Positions 42,929 through 51,910 of a stretch of DNA of 64,000 nucleotides are shown here, piece after piece. The notes below the pieces were generated by a model. That model had not been told where the DNA came from. It ran no database searches and was given only the letters and a program-made list of their open reading frames with translations. This DNA comes from Rhodobacteraceae bacterium Alg231-04 (GTDB lineage: Bacteria; Pseudomonadota; Alphaproteobacteria; Rhodobacterales; Rhodobacteraceae). How positions within the stretch are numbered: position 1 is the first letter of the stretch; each line of letters starts with the position of its first letter. The stretch covers positions 162,726 through 226,725 of the forward strand of contig FREY01000006.1 of NCBI GenBank assembly GCA_900143635.1, written 5' to 3'. Made by a program: the position numbers and the translations under genes.

Positions 42929-44995
42929 ATGGCCGAGAAGCTGCAGGCACAGACCGACCCGATCGAACTCTATGAAACCATCCTGGAACACGATGACCGC
43001 GACCGCCAGAAACTGGCGGTGCTGATCGACACCGGGGTCAAAGGGGTCGGCAATATCGTGATGTGGGCCAACCTCCTCTTGGTGGCGGCCATCGTGTCAC
43101 AGGTGGCCATGCGCTACTTGCTGAACCAGAACTACCCCAAGCTGGACGAGATCCAGTGGCATTTCTACGGGTTGGTCACCATGATCGGCATTTCTTACGC
43201 GCTGGTCACTGACAGCCACGTGCGGGTCGATTTGCTGCACATGCAGCTGAGCCGCCGCGCTCAGCGCGTGATCGAGGTTATTGGCATTCTCGCCCTGCTG
43301 GTGCCCTTCATCTACCTGATGATCGATCAGGGGTATGACTATTTCTACGAGAGCTGGCGGGTTGGAGAACGTTCCAGCAGCCCCACCGGCCTGCCGGGCC
43401 GCTGGGCGCTGAAAGCGGTGATCCCTGTCAGTTTTGTCCTGCTGGCGCTGGCCGCAGTAGCCCGGTTGATCCATGACGGTCACGCCCTGTTGACTGGCCC
43501 CGCCGAAGAACGTGAGGGCAAAGGGCTGCGCATTGTGGTCTGGGCGCTGATCGCCTTTGCCGTCGTCGCAACCGCGCTGACCTTTCTGGTCGAAAGCACC
43601 GAGGAAAAACTGGTCATTGCCATGTTCCTCACCTTCATTGCGCTGCTGTTCACCGGCTTTCCTGTTGCCTGGACATTAGCCGGCGTTGGTGTTGCTTACT
43701 GCGGTGTCGCCTACCTGTTCGACAACGGCATGATGAACTGGACTGGTCTGGAAGAAACCCTGACCGGGCTTGATTATCTGACCCTCGGCGCGGTGGTGAA
43801 CCGTGTCTATGCGACCATGTCCAATGCGGTGTTGGTGGCCCTGCCCATGTTCATCTTCATGGGGCTGATGCTGGACGAGAGCGGCGTGGCCGAGCGGCTG
43901 ATGACCTCGATGCAGCGTCTGTTTGGCACTGTGCGCGGCGGGCTGGCTATCACGGTCACTATGATCGGCATCATTCTGGCTGCCTCCACCGGCATTATCG
44001 GTGCATCCGTGGTGCTGCTGGGCGTGCTGTCGTTGCCTTCGATGATGGAGCAGAAGTATTCGCCGTCCCTGGCTGCCGGTGTAGTATCCGCCTCGGGCAC
44101 GCTGGGCATTCTCATTCCGCCCTCGATCATGCTGGTGATCATGGCCGATCAGATGGCGCTCAGCGTTGGCGACCTGTTCATGGCCGCAGTCTTCCCCGGT
44201 GTGATCATCGGTGCGCTGTACCTGACCTATATCTTTGTGATCGCACTGATCAAACGCGATGTAGCACCGGTGCCAGAGGGGGCAAAACGTCCCGATTGGG
44301 CCGCTGTAAAGGACGTGCTGATCGCGGTCCTGCCCACATTGGCGCTGATCCTGTCGGTGCTTGGGTCGATCTTTGTCGGCCTTACCACCCCGACCGAGGC
44401 CTCCGGCGTTGGTGCCTTCGGCGCGACGCTGCTGGCGCTCGGTTACCGCAAGCTGACGCTCGCCAAGCTGGTCAACGTGCTGAAGGCCACCTTCAACACC
44501 ACCGCCTATATCTTTGCCATCTTCCTCGGCGCGACTGTGTTCTCTTATGTGCTGCGCGAGTTGGGTGGTGATGAGCTGATCGAAGACATGATCCGTGGCA
44601 CCGGCTTTGGCCCCAATGGCACCGTCTTCATAATCCTGTTTATCGTTTTCCTGCTGGGTTTTGTGTTGGACTGGATCGAGATCACCCTGATCGTGCTGCC
44701 GCTGATGCGCCCCATTGTAAACGGGCTTGGCCTCGACATTCCTGGCTTTGACGCCATCGATGAACCGGCGCTCTTGTGGTTCGTGATCCTTGTCGCGGTG
44801 ACGCTGCAAACCTCCTTCCTGACGCCGCCTGTGGGCTTTGCACTCTTCTACCTGAAAGGGGTCTGCCCACCGGAAATCCGCCTGACGGATATCTACAAGG
44901 GCATTATTCCCTTCGTCATCCTGCAGCTCACCGGCCTGGCGTTTGTCTTCCTGTGGCCCGCTCTGGCAACATGGCTGCCGTCGGTCGCCTACTAA
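42929..44995 (+). CDS. TRAP transporter fused permease (DctQM)
   Basis: A 688-residue inner-membrane protein in which the small DctQ (about residues 1-200, four helices) and large DctM (about 220-688, twelve or more helices) are fused. M-domain signatures include LFTGFPVAWTLAGVGVAY, MSNAVLVALPMFIFMGLML and STGIIGASVVLLGVLSLPSM. It takes up the substrate with a sodium gradient. AGGAGGAG lies 6 bases before the ATG. It is the middle gene of the operon. Confidence 0.93.
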   Translation: MAEKLQAQTDPIELYETILEHDDRDRQKLAVLIDTGVKGVGNIVMWANLLLVAAIVSQVAMRYLLNQNYPKLDEIQWHFYGLVTMIGISYALVTDSHVRVDLLHMQLSRRAQRVIEVIGILALLVPFIYLMIDQGYDYFYESWRVGERSSSPTGLPGRWALKAVIPVSFVLLALAAVARLIHDGHALLTGPAEEREGKGLRIVVWALIAFAVVATALTFLVESTEEKLVIAMFLTFIALLFTGFPVAWTLAGVGVAYCGVAYLFDNGMMNWTGLEETLTGLDYLTLGAVVNRVYATMSNAVLVALPMFIFMGLMLDESGVAERLMTSMQRLFGTVRGGLAITVTMIGIILAASTGIIGASVVLLGVLSLPSMMEQKYSPSLAAGVVSASGTLGILIPPSIMLVIMADQMALSVGDLFMAAVFPGVIIGALYLTYIFVIALIKRDVAPVPEGAKRPDWAAVKDVLIAVLPTLALILSVLGSIFVGLTTPTEASGVGAFGATLLALGYRKLTLAKLVNVLKATFNTTAYIFAIFLGATVFSYVLRELGGDELIEDMIRGTGFGPNGTVFIILFIVFLLGFVLDWIEITLIVLPLMRPIVNGLGLDIPGFDAIDEPALLWFVILVAVTLQTSFLTPPVGFALFYLKGVCPPEIRLTDIYKGIIPFVILQLTGLAFVFLWPALATWLPSVAY

Positions 44996-45008
44996 GGGGA
45001 AAAGGCCA

Positions 45009-46691
45009 ATGGATGATGCAGCACTGATCAAGAGGCTGAAAGCCATCTGCGGGCGGCGGCATGTGCTGACCACCGCCCGTGCCACCCAAAGGTTTCGCAA
45101 AGGGTTCCGCTCTGGCGAGGGTGAGGCACTGGCGGTGGTGCAGCCCGCCACCCTGCTGGAACAATGGAAGGTGCTGGAGGCCTGCGTCGAGGCGGACAAG
45201 ATCGTCATCATGCAAGCCGCCAACACCGGCCTGACCGAAGGTTCAACACCGAAAGGTTCTTATGACCGCGACGTGGTTCTGATCAACACGCGGCGAATGG
45301 ACCAGATCCAGCTTCTGGACGGCGGCAAACAGGTGATCAGCTTCCCGGGCTCGACCTTGTTTGCGCTCGAAAAACTGCTGGACCCGTTGGGTCGTCAGCC
45401 CCATTCGGTGATCGGATCTTCCTGCATTGGCGCCTCCATCGTGGGAGGTGTCTGCAATAACTCCGGCGGTTCGCTGGTAGAGCGCGGGCCATCCTATACC
45501 GAGCTGTCGCTTTATGCCCGCATCACCAAGGACGGGCAGCTGGAGCTGGTGAACCACCTTGGCATCAACCTGGGCGACACACCCGAAAAGATCCTGACCA
45601 GCCTGCAGCACAGCGATTACCGGGACAGCGATGTGGAAACCGGCAACCGCAAGGCGTCGGACACGAACTATGCCCGCCGGGTGCGAAATATCGATGCGGA
45701 TACCCCGGCGCGGTTCAATGCCGATAAGTCACGGCTCTACGAGGCTGCTGGCTGCGCCGGTAAGCTCGCTGTCTTTGCCGTGCGGTTGGATACATATCAG
45801 AAGAACAATGCAGAAAAGACCTTCTACATCGGCAGCTCATCGACCGGCGCGCTGACCGAGCTGCGCCGCTGCATCCTCGGTGAATTCAAGACCCTGCCGG
45901 TCAGCGCAGAGTACATGCACGCGGAGGTTTTTGACCTGTCGGACCGCTATGGCAAAGACACGATGGTGATGATCGACAAGCTGGGTACCGACCGGCTGCC
46001 GATGTTCTTCTCTTTGAAGGGGGCGGTCGATTCACGGCTAGCGTCCATTCCAGGGCTTGGCAACTTCACTGATCGCTTCATGCAAGGTCTGTCGCGCCTC
46101 TGGCCCGATATCCTGCCTGCCCGGATGCGCGAGTACCGCGCGGCTTATCCGCACCACCTGATCCTGAAGATGCGCGACGGCGGCATCGACGAGGCGCGCA
46201 CCATGCTGGAGGACATGGCGGAAGGCGGCAAACTGGCCTTTTTCGAATGCGACATACGCGAAGCAAAGATGGCCGGGCTTCACCGTTTTGCCGCCGCCGG
46301 AGCCGCAGTGCGTTACATGGCGGTGCATAAACCCGAGGTTGAAGACATCATCGCGCTGGACATCGCCCTGCGCCGGAATGATCAGGACTGGTTCGAAGAA
46401 CTGCCCGCCGGGATCGCCGACCAGCTGGTAAGTCGGCTCTACTACGGACATTTCATGTGCCACGTGCTGCACCAGGACTACATCGTCAAAAAAGGCGCTG
46501 ATCCCAAAGCGCTGAAGGCGGCTATGCTGGAGATCCTGGACAAGCGCGGCGCGGAGTACCCGGCCGAGCACAATGTCGGGCACCTCTACCCTGCGAAGCC
46601 GGACCTGGCGGATTTCTACAAATCGGTGGATCCCACAAACAGCATGAACCCGGGTATCGGCAAAATGTCTCGGAAGAAGCACTATGGGTGA
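45009..46691 (+). CDS. dld: Quinone-dependent D-lactate dehydrogenase
   Basis: A 560-residue FAD membrane-associated enzyme of the Dld family that oxidises D-lactate to pyruvate and passes electrons to quinone. The FAD-binding half has AANTGLTEGSTPKGSYDRDV and CIGASIVGGVCNNSGGSLVE; the C-terminal half has the membrane-binding Dld domain (LPARMREYRAAYPHHLILKM) and the end NVGHLYPAKPDLADFYKS. ATG 45009 follows AAGGGGAAAAGG. Third gene of the operon; the gap to the permease is 13 bases. Confidence 0.94.
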   Translation: MDDAALIKRLKAICGRRHVLTTARATQRFRKGFRSGEGEALAVVQPATLLEQWKVLEACVEADKIVIMQAANTGLTEGSTPKGSYDRDVVLINTRRMDQIQLLDGGKQVISFPGSTLFALEKLLDPLGRQPHSVIGSSCIGASIVGGVCNNSGGSLVERGPSYTELSLYARITKDGQLELVNHLGINLGDTPEKILTSLQHSDYRDSDVETGNRKASDTNYARRVRNIDADTPARFNADKSRLYEAAGCAGKLAVFAVRLDTYQKNNAEKTFYIGSSSTGALTELRRCILGEFKTLPVSAEYMHAEVFDLSDRYGKDTMVMIDKLGTDRLPMFFSLKGAVDSRLASIPGLGNFTDRFMQGLSRLWPDILPARMREYRAAYPHHLILKMRDGGIDEARTMLEDMAEGGKLAFFECDIREAKMAGLHRFAAAGAAVRYMAVHKPEVEDIIALDIALRRNDQDWFEELPAGIADQLVSRLYYGHFMCHVLHQDYIVKKGADPKALKAAMLEILDKRGAEYPAEHNVGHLYPAKPDLADFYKSVDPTNSMNPGIGKMSRKKHYG

Positions 46692-46766
46692 CGCAGGTTC
46701 AGCCGAGGTTCGGTTTCTTTGATTTTGATGTTGTTCGTCGTCAGGGTTTTTGGGACAAAGAGCGGT

Positions 46767-46996
46767 CTAACCTAAGTAGCCTGCCTGCAGAGAAGGACGC
46801 TGTTCCGGATGTAGCCCCCAGCTCGTTACTTTCGTATCTGCCAAACTTAGGGCTTCCGATGGGGATAAGTCGCTAGCCCCTTCCAGTAGCCTTGTCAGCT
46901 TTGATTTCGTAGCATTAAATTCAGCCAGCACTTCAGCACATCTAGCGAAGGCTATGGCCTCATCTTTGGTTTCAAGCCTAACCTCTTGGTCTTGAC
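46767..46996 (-). pseudogene. Gene remnant cut by an IS3 element
   Basis: Read leftwards from the IS end, about 75 codons are open: DQEVRLETKDEAIAFARCAE, then LAEFNATKSKLTRLLEG, ending at a TAG (46767-46769). It has the codon character of a real gene and no start, so its 5' part was removed when the IS3 element arrived. I do not recognise it. A short plus-strand frame across the same bases is not convincing. Confidence 0.5.
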
Positions 46997-47062
46997 CCCT
47001 GAAACTGGTCCGAACTGAGTGCGAATTTTTGGGTACATTTCTGGCAAAAGAGGAGTGTACCG

Positions 47063-47377
47063 ATGCCGAAGAAACGATTCAGCGATGAACAGATTGCCTT
47101 TGCGCTGAGACAGGCGGAGGCCGGAACGACGGTCGGCGAGATTTGCCGCAAGATGGGGATCGCCGAGGCGACTTTCTATCGCTGGAAGAAGGTCTACGCC
47201 GGAATGGGCGTGTCGGAGATCCGAAGGCTAAAGCAACTCGAGGACGAGAAAGGCAAATTGAAACGGCTGGTCACGGATCTGACGCCGGACAAGACCATAC
47301 TTCAGGACGCGCTGCGAAAAAGTGGTGAAGCCTGTTCGTCGTCTCGAAATTGTCCAGCATTATCAGGATGTTTTTGA
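47063..47377 (+). CDS. IS3-family transposase OrfA
   Basis: A 104-residue helix-turn-helix protein, MPKKRFSDEQIAFALRQAEA with GEICRKMGIAEATFYRWKKV and a leucine zipper (LKQLEDEKGKLKRLVTDLT). In a working IS3 copy a -1 frameshift here would make OrfAB. OrfB is broken downstream, so the product cannot transpose the element alone. Confidence 0.88.
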   Translation: MPKKRFSDEQIAFALRQAEAGTTVGEICRKMGIAEATFYRWKKVYAGMGVSEIRRLKQLEDEKGKLKRLVTDLTPDKTILQDALRKSGEACSSSRNCPALSGCF

Positions 47378-47725
47378 GGTGTCGGAGCGTCGGGCTTGCA
47401 AGGCCATGGGCTTCGGGCGGGCTTCTCACAGATACCAATCCAGGCGCGATCCTGAGGTGGAATAGCGGATGCGGCTGAAATAGCTGGCTGAAGCCCGTGT
47501 GCGATATGGATATCGGCGTTTGCACGCCCTGTTGCAGCGCGAGGGCTGGCATGTGAACCACAAGCGCCTGTACCGATTGTACTGTGAAGAAGGCCTGTCG
47601 ATCCGAACCCGGAGCCCGAAACGCCGGCGCGCCTGCCGGTATCGATCTGGCCGATCCGAGGCTGATGGCGTGAACGATGTCTGGACGATGGACTTCATGT
47701 CGGACCGGCTGTTCGACGAGAAACC
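47325..47725 (+). pseudogene. IS3-family OrfB, N-terminal part with stop codons
   Basis: The frame gives VKPVRRLEIVQHYQDVFEVS, then after two TAG codons VRYGYRRLHALLQREGWHVN and NDVWTMDFMSDRLFDE. The catalytic D-D-E domain beyond the first Asp is missing. Confidence 0.82.
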
Positions 47726-47837
47726 TTCTGGATGCTGCGGATGCAGTCGGGGGGTCACAGCTCACAGCAGCCATCGACATTGAGCGCCGGGCCACTAATG
47801 CCGCAGCTGCGCGATTTGAGGGTCGTTTTCCGACGGG

Positions 47838-48478
47838 CGACAGCATCCCGTTCCTCGCATGCTTCCGCTTCGGGTTGTAGAACATTTCGATGTAATCGAA
47901 CACGTCCTGCCTGGCTTGGTCACGTGTCCTGTAGGTTCGGCGCCGGATCCGTTCACGCTTGAGCAGGTTGAAGAAGCTCTCGGCTACAGCATTGTCATGG
48001 CAATTTCCACGTCGGCTCATCGAATGCTCAAGATTGTGGACCCGCAGGAAGGAGGCCCAATCCATGCTGGTAAACTGGCTGCCCTGACCCGAATGAATCA
48101 GCACCTGGGCCTTCGGCTTTCGTCGCCAAACGGCCATGAGCAGCGCCTGCGGCACGACGTCGGTCACCTGACGGTTTTGCATGCACCAACCCACCACGCG
48201 CCGGGAATAGAGGTCGATGACCACGGCGAGCTAGGCAAAACCCTCCTGGGTCCGGATGTAGGTGATGTCGGTCACCCAAACCCTGTTCGGGTCTTCAACG
48301 TCAAACTGCCGGTCGAGAGTGTTGTCGACCGCGACAGACGGCTTGCCGCCATAATTGCTCGGGCGACGTTTGTAGCCGATCTGCGCTTTGATGCCGGCCA
48401 GCTTGGTTAGCCGCGCCACACGGTTCGGGCAGATGCTTTCGCCCTGATCGAGAAGGTCATCGTGCAGCTTGCGATGTC
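47838..48478 (-). pseudogene. IS3-family transposase OrfB fragment, opposite orientation
   Basis: Reading leftwards: GHRKLHDDLLDQGES, KLAGIKAQIGYKRRPSNYGG, the catalytic Asp in VWVTDITYIRTQEGFA, an in-frame TAG, then VVIDLYSRRVVGWCMQNRQV and the DDE glutamate region RGNCHDNAVAESFFNLLKRE, ending near RNGMLSPV. It meets element A tail to tail and is cut on its 5' side by the fasciclin gene fragment. The 110 bases 47726-47837 between the two IS pieces are unassigned. Confidence 0.82.
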
Positions 48479-48836
48479 CGGTCCGGGCCCGTTCACGGTG
48501 TACGCCCCGGTAAATGACGCCTTTGCCGCTTTGCCCGACGGCACCGTTGAAACGCTTCTAAAGCCCGAGAACAAAGGGCAGCTGACCAATGTGCTGCTTT
48601 ACCATGTTGATGATCGCAAGCTGATGGCTGGCATGATCCCTGCTGGCTCAAACTATTTCAAACCGATCCTGGCAAGCGAACGCCTGTGCATCACTGCAGG
48701 TTCGGACGGCGTGATGATCGCTGATGGGACTTGAGAGATGGCGAATGTGGTGATCGCGGACATCAAGGCCGACAACGGCGTGATCCATGTGATCGACAAA
48801 GTGCTGCTGCCCGGCACGCGCCCGGCCTGCCACTAA
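48479..48836 (+). pseudogene. Fasciclin-domain protein, 5' truncated with an internal stop
   Basis: From the IS junction the frame reads FTVYAPVNDAFAALPDGTVE, LKPENKGQLTNVLLYHVDDR, later VMIADGT, then TGA (48732-48734), then EMANVVIADIKADNGVIHVI and DKVLLPGTRPACH to TAA at 48836. The TGA replaces an expected Gly codon. The N-terminal part and signal peptide are missing. Fasciclin genes often accompany the lipid cluster found just to the right, so this was probably its neighbour before IS damage. Confidence 0.85.
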
Positions 48837-48878
48837 TCCCCCTCTCCGGCCCCAAAGCCAGAGCAAGTCCCCAAGGGT

Positions 48879-48912
48879 CGACGCCGTTTTTTTGAACTGC
48901 GTCGGCTTTTTT
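48879..48912 (+). terminator. Terminator after the fasciclin remnant
   Basis: CGACGC (48879-48884) pairs with GCGTCG (48899-48904), followed by GC and TTTTTT. Confidence 0.65.
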
Positions 48913-48948
48913 AGGCGGCTAAGATGTATCAGCGAAGAACTGTAGCTC

Positions 48949-49674
48949 TTACCTACCGCGATAAACGAGGATGTCAGGCAGGTATGCCAAGCAGCGGATC
49001 GCCCAAGAAAACGGTGCCGGGAAATCCGTGCGGAACCGGCGCTTTCTCATCGCTGATAGCACACGTTCCGCAGCGGCCTCTGGCGTCATCAGCATTGGCA
49101 TGCGAAAACTGTTCTTCTCGGTCAGGCGGGTCTTGATGAAACCGGGATTGACCAGACGCACGGTCACGCCGGTTCCCTTAAGGTCAAAGCGCATGGTCTC
49201 GGCCAGGCTAACAAGTGCCGCTTTGCTGGCCCCGTAACCGATTGCGGCGGGCAGGCCACGATATCCGGCCAGAGAACCGACCAGAGTGATATCTCCACGC
49301 CCATTTTTGACGAAGCCCGGCACGACCTCTCCCAGCACGCGCAGCGCGCCGGCGAAATTGACGTCGCTCATCCTGAGGGCCGCATCGCTGCCCCATTCGG
49401 TGGCGCGCATAGGGTCGTAGGCGCCCGCGTTGTAGATCACGCCATCCAACGGGCCGATAGACGCGGCTGCATTGCGAACCGCATCTGTGTGGGTGACATC
49501 CAGCGGAACCACTTGGGCATTCTGTAACGTTGCGCAAAGCTCTTCGAGCCGATCCGCATTGCGCGCGGACAGGATCACGCTTGCTCCCTCTTCATCCAGA
49601 CGTGTCGCCAACGCCCGCCCCATGCCTTCGCTGGCCCCGACGAGCCAATAGGTTTTGTTTGAAAAATGCGTCAT
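48949..49674 (-). CDS. Short-chain dehydrogenase/reductase
   Basis: A 241-residue classical SDR: cofactor loop LVGASEGMGRALA, NAG motif VIYNAGAY, catalytic Ser in ITLVGSLAGYRGLP and the Tyr-x-x-x-Lys GYGASKAALV. It overlaps the DUF1365 gene by 4 bases, so it is the second gene of a leftward operon. In related clusters this SDR always travels with DUF1365, FAD-oxidoreductase and CFA-type methyltransferase genes, so a lipid substrate is likely. That role is inference. Confidence 0.9.
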   Translation of the reverse strand: MTHFSNKTYWLVGASEGMGRALATRLDEEGASVILSARNADRLEELCATLQNAQVVPLDVTHTDAVRNAAASIGPLDGVIYNAGAYDPMRATEWGSDAALRMSDVNFAGALRVLGEVVPGFVKNGRGDITLVGSLAGYRGLPAAIGYGASKAALVSLAETMRFDLKGTGVTVRLVNPGFIKTRLTEKNSFRMPMLMTPEAAAERVLSAMRKRRFRTDFPAPFSWAIRCLAYLPDILVYRGR

Positions 49675-50444
49675 TCTTCCGCACCGCGCAGATCGTGGCC
49701 GTCGCTGACAAGCTGTTCAGGTGGGCGCTGTTTTTTCAAAAACGGTGCGCGTTTGACGTAAAGGATCGTAGCTTGCCAATGGATCAGGGCCAGAACTCTG
49801 GCCGCACCCAAGGGCCTGCGGATTGCAGCCCATGCCAGTGACCCGCTGGTTGCGGGACGGCGTTCACCAGCCAGTGTCGCCAACACACCGTGATCGCCGT
49901 TCTTGAATGATATGCGAATGTCGATCTTGTCGTCGGTCAAGCCGAAATTAAACGCGTAGTGACCTGCGATCTTCTGGAAGGGCGAGACATGCATAAGCTT
50001 CTGGGCCACCAACGTGTCGTCTTTCCGGATCGGCGCGAACCCATCGCGCGCGCAGAAGTAACAATGGCGCTGGCCAAAGGTGCTGTTGACCTCGGCCACA
50101 AAGGCGCGTGGGGTGCCGTCCACAAGGGCAATCCAGAAGCTGACCGGGTTAAAGTGGAACCATAAGAAGCTGGGTTGTGTGAGCAGCAAAAGCTGTGCGT
50201 TTTCCGTCGGCAGCCCGCGGTCTTCCAGAATGGATCGAAACCAGTCCACACCGCGCCCGTTGTCGCGCACACCGCCATGAAGGTGATCCCAAAGGGACCA
50301 GAGGTTAAAGCGGTTGCGGGACATCAAACGCGGGGCAACCGGGCCAAGATCCGTCAGCACATAATCCACGCCATAGGTGAACGCGTTTTTCAACGCGCCT
50401 CGGCGTGCGTGGTGGGTTTGGGCCTGAATGTGTTCCAGCATCAT
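49671..50444 (-). CDS. DUF1365 protein
   Basis: A 257-residue protein of unknown function. Family elements appear as ALKNAFTYGVDYVLTDL at the start, LLLTQPSFLWFHFNPVSFW in the middle and FAPIRKDDTLVAQKLMHVSPF further on. It almost always neighbours an FAD oxidoreductase and a CFA synthase homologue. ATG 50444 and the next codon ATG 50441 are both possible. The predicted promoter places the transcription start at one of them, so the mRNA may be leaderless. Confidence 0.88.
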   Translation of the reverse strand: MMLEHIQAQTHHARRGALKNAFTYGVDYVLTDLGPVAPRLMSRNRFNLWSLWDHLHGGVRDNGRGVDWFRSILEDRGLPTENAQLLLLTQPSFLWFHFNPVSFWIALVDGTPRAFVAEVNSTFGQRHCYFCARDGFAPIRKDDTLVAQKLMHVSPFQKIAGHYAFNFGLTDDKIDIRISFKNGDHGVLATLAGERRPATSGSLAWAAIRRPLGAARVLALIHWQATILYVKRAPFLKKQRPPEQLVSDGHDLRGAEE

Positions 50445-50449
50445 AAGGG

Positions 50450-50478
50450 TTTTACGCGTGCGATGGGCGTTTGGATCA
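50450..50478 (-). promoter_or_regulatory. RpoE/ChrR-type promoter for the leftward operon
   Basis: Read leftwards, TGATCC (50478-50473), 18 bases and TAAAA (50454-50450). This fits the RpoE (ECF, ChrR-controlled) pattern TGATCC-N18-TAAGA known from Rhodobacter. The -10 element ends 5 bases before the DUF1365 ATG. Confidence 0.7.
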
Positions 50479-50507
50479 CTTTAGGCGAAAGTTTTCCCAA
50501 ACAAAAA

Positions 50508-50536
50508 TGATCCAGATGCCAAGGCCTTACGTAATC
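50508..50536 (+). promoter_or_regulatory. RpoE/ChrR-type promoter for the rightward operon
   Basis: TGATCC (50508-50513), 18 bases, TAATC (50532-50536), 30 bases before the FAD-oxidoreductase ATG, whose ribosome site is GAGGCGAGG. It has the same 6-18 layout as the leftward promoter, 29 bases away. Confidence 0.72.
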
Positions 50537-50566
50537 CTCTCATACCATACCTGAGGCGAGGACAGC

Positions 50567-51910
50567 ATGTACGATCAAACTCACGGCCCCCGCAAACGGA
50601 TCGCCATCGTCGGCGGCGGCATTTCGGGCCTTTCTGCCGCGTACTATTTGGCACCCTTTCACGATGTCACCCTGTTCGAAGCAGCTCCGCGTTTGGGCGG
50701 GCATGCGCGCACTGTGATGGCAGGCAAGAATGGTGATCAACCGGTCGATACGGGCTTTATCGTTTTCAACTACGTCACCTATCCCTTTCTGACACGCCTG
50801 TTTCGCGACCTCGACGTACCGGTGATCAAAAGCGAGATGAGCTTTGGCGCCAGCATCAATGACGGTCGGCTGGAATACGGTCTGAACACCCTAGGCGCTA
50901 TCACGGCGCAAAAAGCCAACCTGCTGCGTCCCCAATTCATAAAGATGATCGCCGACATCGTTCGGTTTGGAAAGCACGCCGAGGCCGCTGCTAAAGACGA
51001 TGAAAAAAGCATCGGCGAGCTGGTGGACGAGCTTGGATTGGGGAAGTGGTTTCGCAACAACTACCTGATGCCGATGTGTGGCGCGATTTGGTCGACGCCC
51101 GTTGCTGAAGTGGACCAGTTCCCGGCGAAATCGCTGGTGCAGTTCTTTCGCAATCACGCGCTTCTGGCTGGTGCAGGCGAGCACCAGTGGTGGACCGTCA
51201 AAGGCGGCAGCATTGAATATGTTCGCAGGTTGGAAACTGCATTGGTCGCACGGGGATGCGACATTCGCACGAACACGCCTGTTAAGCATGTGCAACGTGA
51301 CGACTTTGGCGTTCACATTCATACCGGCGACGCAGAAATGGCTACTTTCGACGAACTGATCCTCGCGTGCCATTCTGATCAGACATTGAAGATCCTGGGC
51401 GAAAGTGCCACCGAAGCTGAGGCTGCAGCCCTTGGCGGCATCCGCTATCAACCCAACAAGGCTGTACTTCATTGCGATACTGGGCAGATGCCGCGCCGTA
51501 AAGCGTGCTGGTCAAGCTGGTCCTATCGGTCGCAAGACGGTGACATCGGCGTCACCTATTGGATGAACAAGCTTCAGGCCATCCCAGAAAGCGATCCGCT
51601 TTTTGTCACGTTGAACCCATCCAAACCTATCCCCTCGGACGCAATCTATGACGAGGTGCAGTTTCAACACCCGGTTTTCGACAAAGCTGCCCTGAAAGCA
51701 CAACAGGATATCCGTCAGATGCAAGGGCAGAACCACACGTGGTTCGCCGGCGCATGGAACCGGCACGGGTTCCACGAAGATGGCATCGCCAGCGCAATGC
51801 GCATCGTCCGCAAGCTTACCAACAGTCACCAATTCAAAGGAATGGATTATGCGTTTCACGAACAAAGCCATGAAGTCGAATTTCCTATCGACATGCGAGC
51901 GTCTGCGTGA
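50567..51910 (+). CDS. FAD-dependent amine-oxidase-like oxidoreductase
   Basis: A 447-residue flavoprotein. The Rossmann loop IAIVGGGISGLSAAYYLAP and FEAAPRLGGHARTV open the FAD domain, and MQGQNHTWFAGAWNRHGFHE with the following helix closes it. Homologues sit beside CFA-type methyltransferases; in Rhodobacter sphaeroides one such flavoprotein acts as a fatty-acyl desaturase in furan fatty acid synthesis. That assignment is an inference here. It overlaps the next gene by 62 bases. Confidence 0.88.
   Translation: MYDQTHGPRKRIAIVGGGISGLSAAYYLAPFHDVTLFEAAPRLGGHARTVMAGKNGDQPVDTGFIVFNYVTYPFLTRLFRDLDVPVIKSEMSFGASINDGRLEYGLNTLGAITAQKANLLRPQFIKMIADIVRFGKHAEAAAKDDEKSIGELVDELGLGKWFRNNYLMPMCGAIWSTPVAEVDQFPAKSLVQFFRNHALLAGAGEHQWWTVKGGSIEYVRRLETALVARGCDIRTNTPVKHVQRDDFGVHIHTGDAEMATFDELILACHSDQTLKILGESATEAEAAALGGIRYQPNKAVLHCDTGQMPRRKACWSSWSYRSQDGDIGVTYWMNKLQAIPESDPLFVTLNPSKPIPSDAIYDEVQFQHPVFDKAALKAQQDIRQMQGQNHTWFAGAWNRHGFHEDGIASAMRIVRKLTNSHQFKGMDYAFHEQSHEVEFPIDMRASA

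Larger units (their letters stand above)
46996..47725 (+). mobile_element. IS3-family element A, truncated
   Basis: A left end beginning about TGACCCCTGAAACTGGTCC (46996) precedes an intact orfA (47063) and the first third of orfB (from about 47325), which carries two stop codons (TAG near 47464 and 47487) and stops abruptly at about 47722 after SDRLFDE. The rest is replaced by a different IS in opposite orientation. Confidence 0.75.

Noticed and set aside
46688..46876. Small plus-strand frame after dld
   Set aside because: It overlaps the dld stop and lies opposite a better minus-strand remnant; no ribosome site.
46996..48836. Possible integron or phage remnant
   Set aside because: All recognisable pieces are IS3 transposase parts or a fasciclin fragment; no integrase or phage gene is seen.
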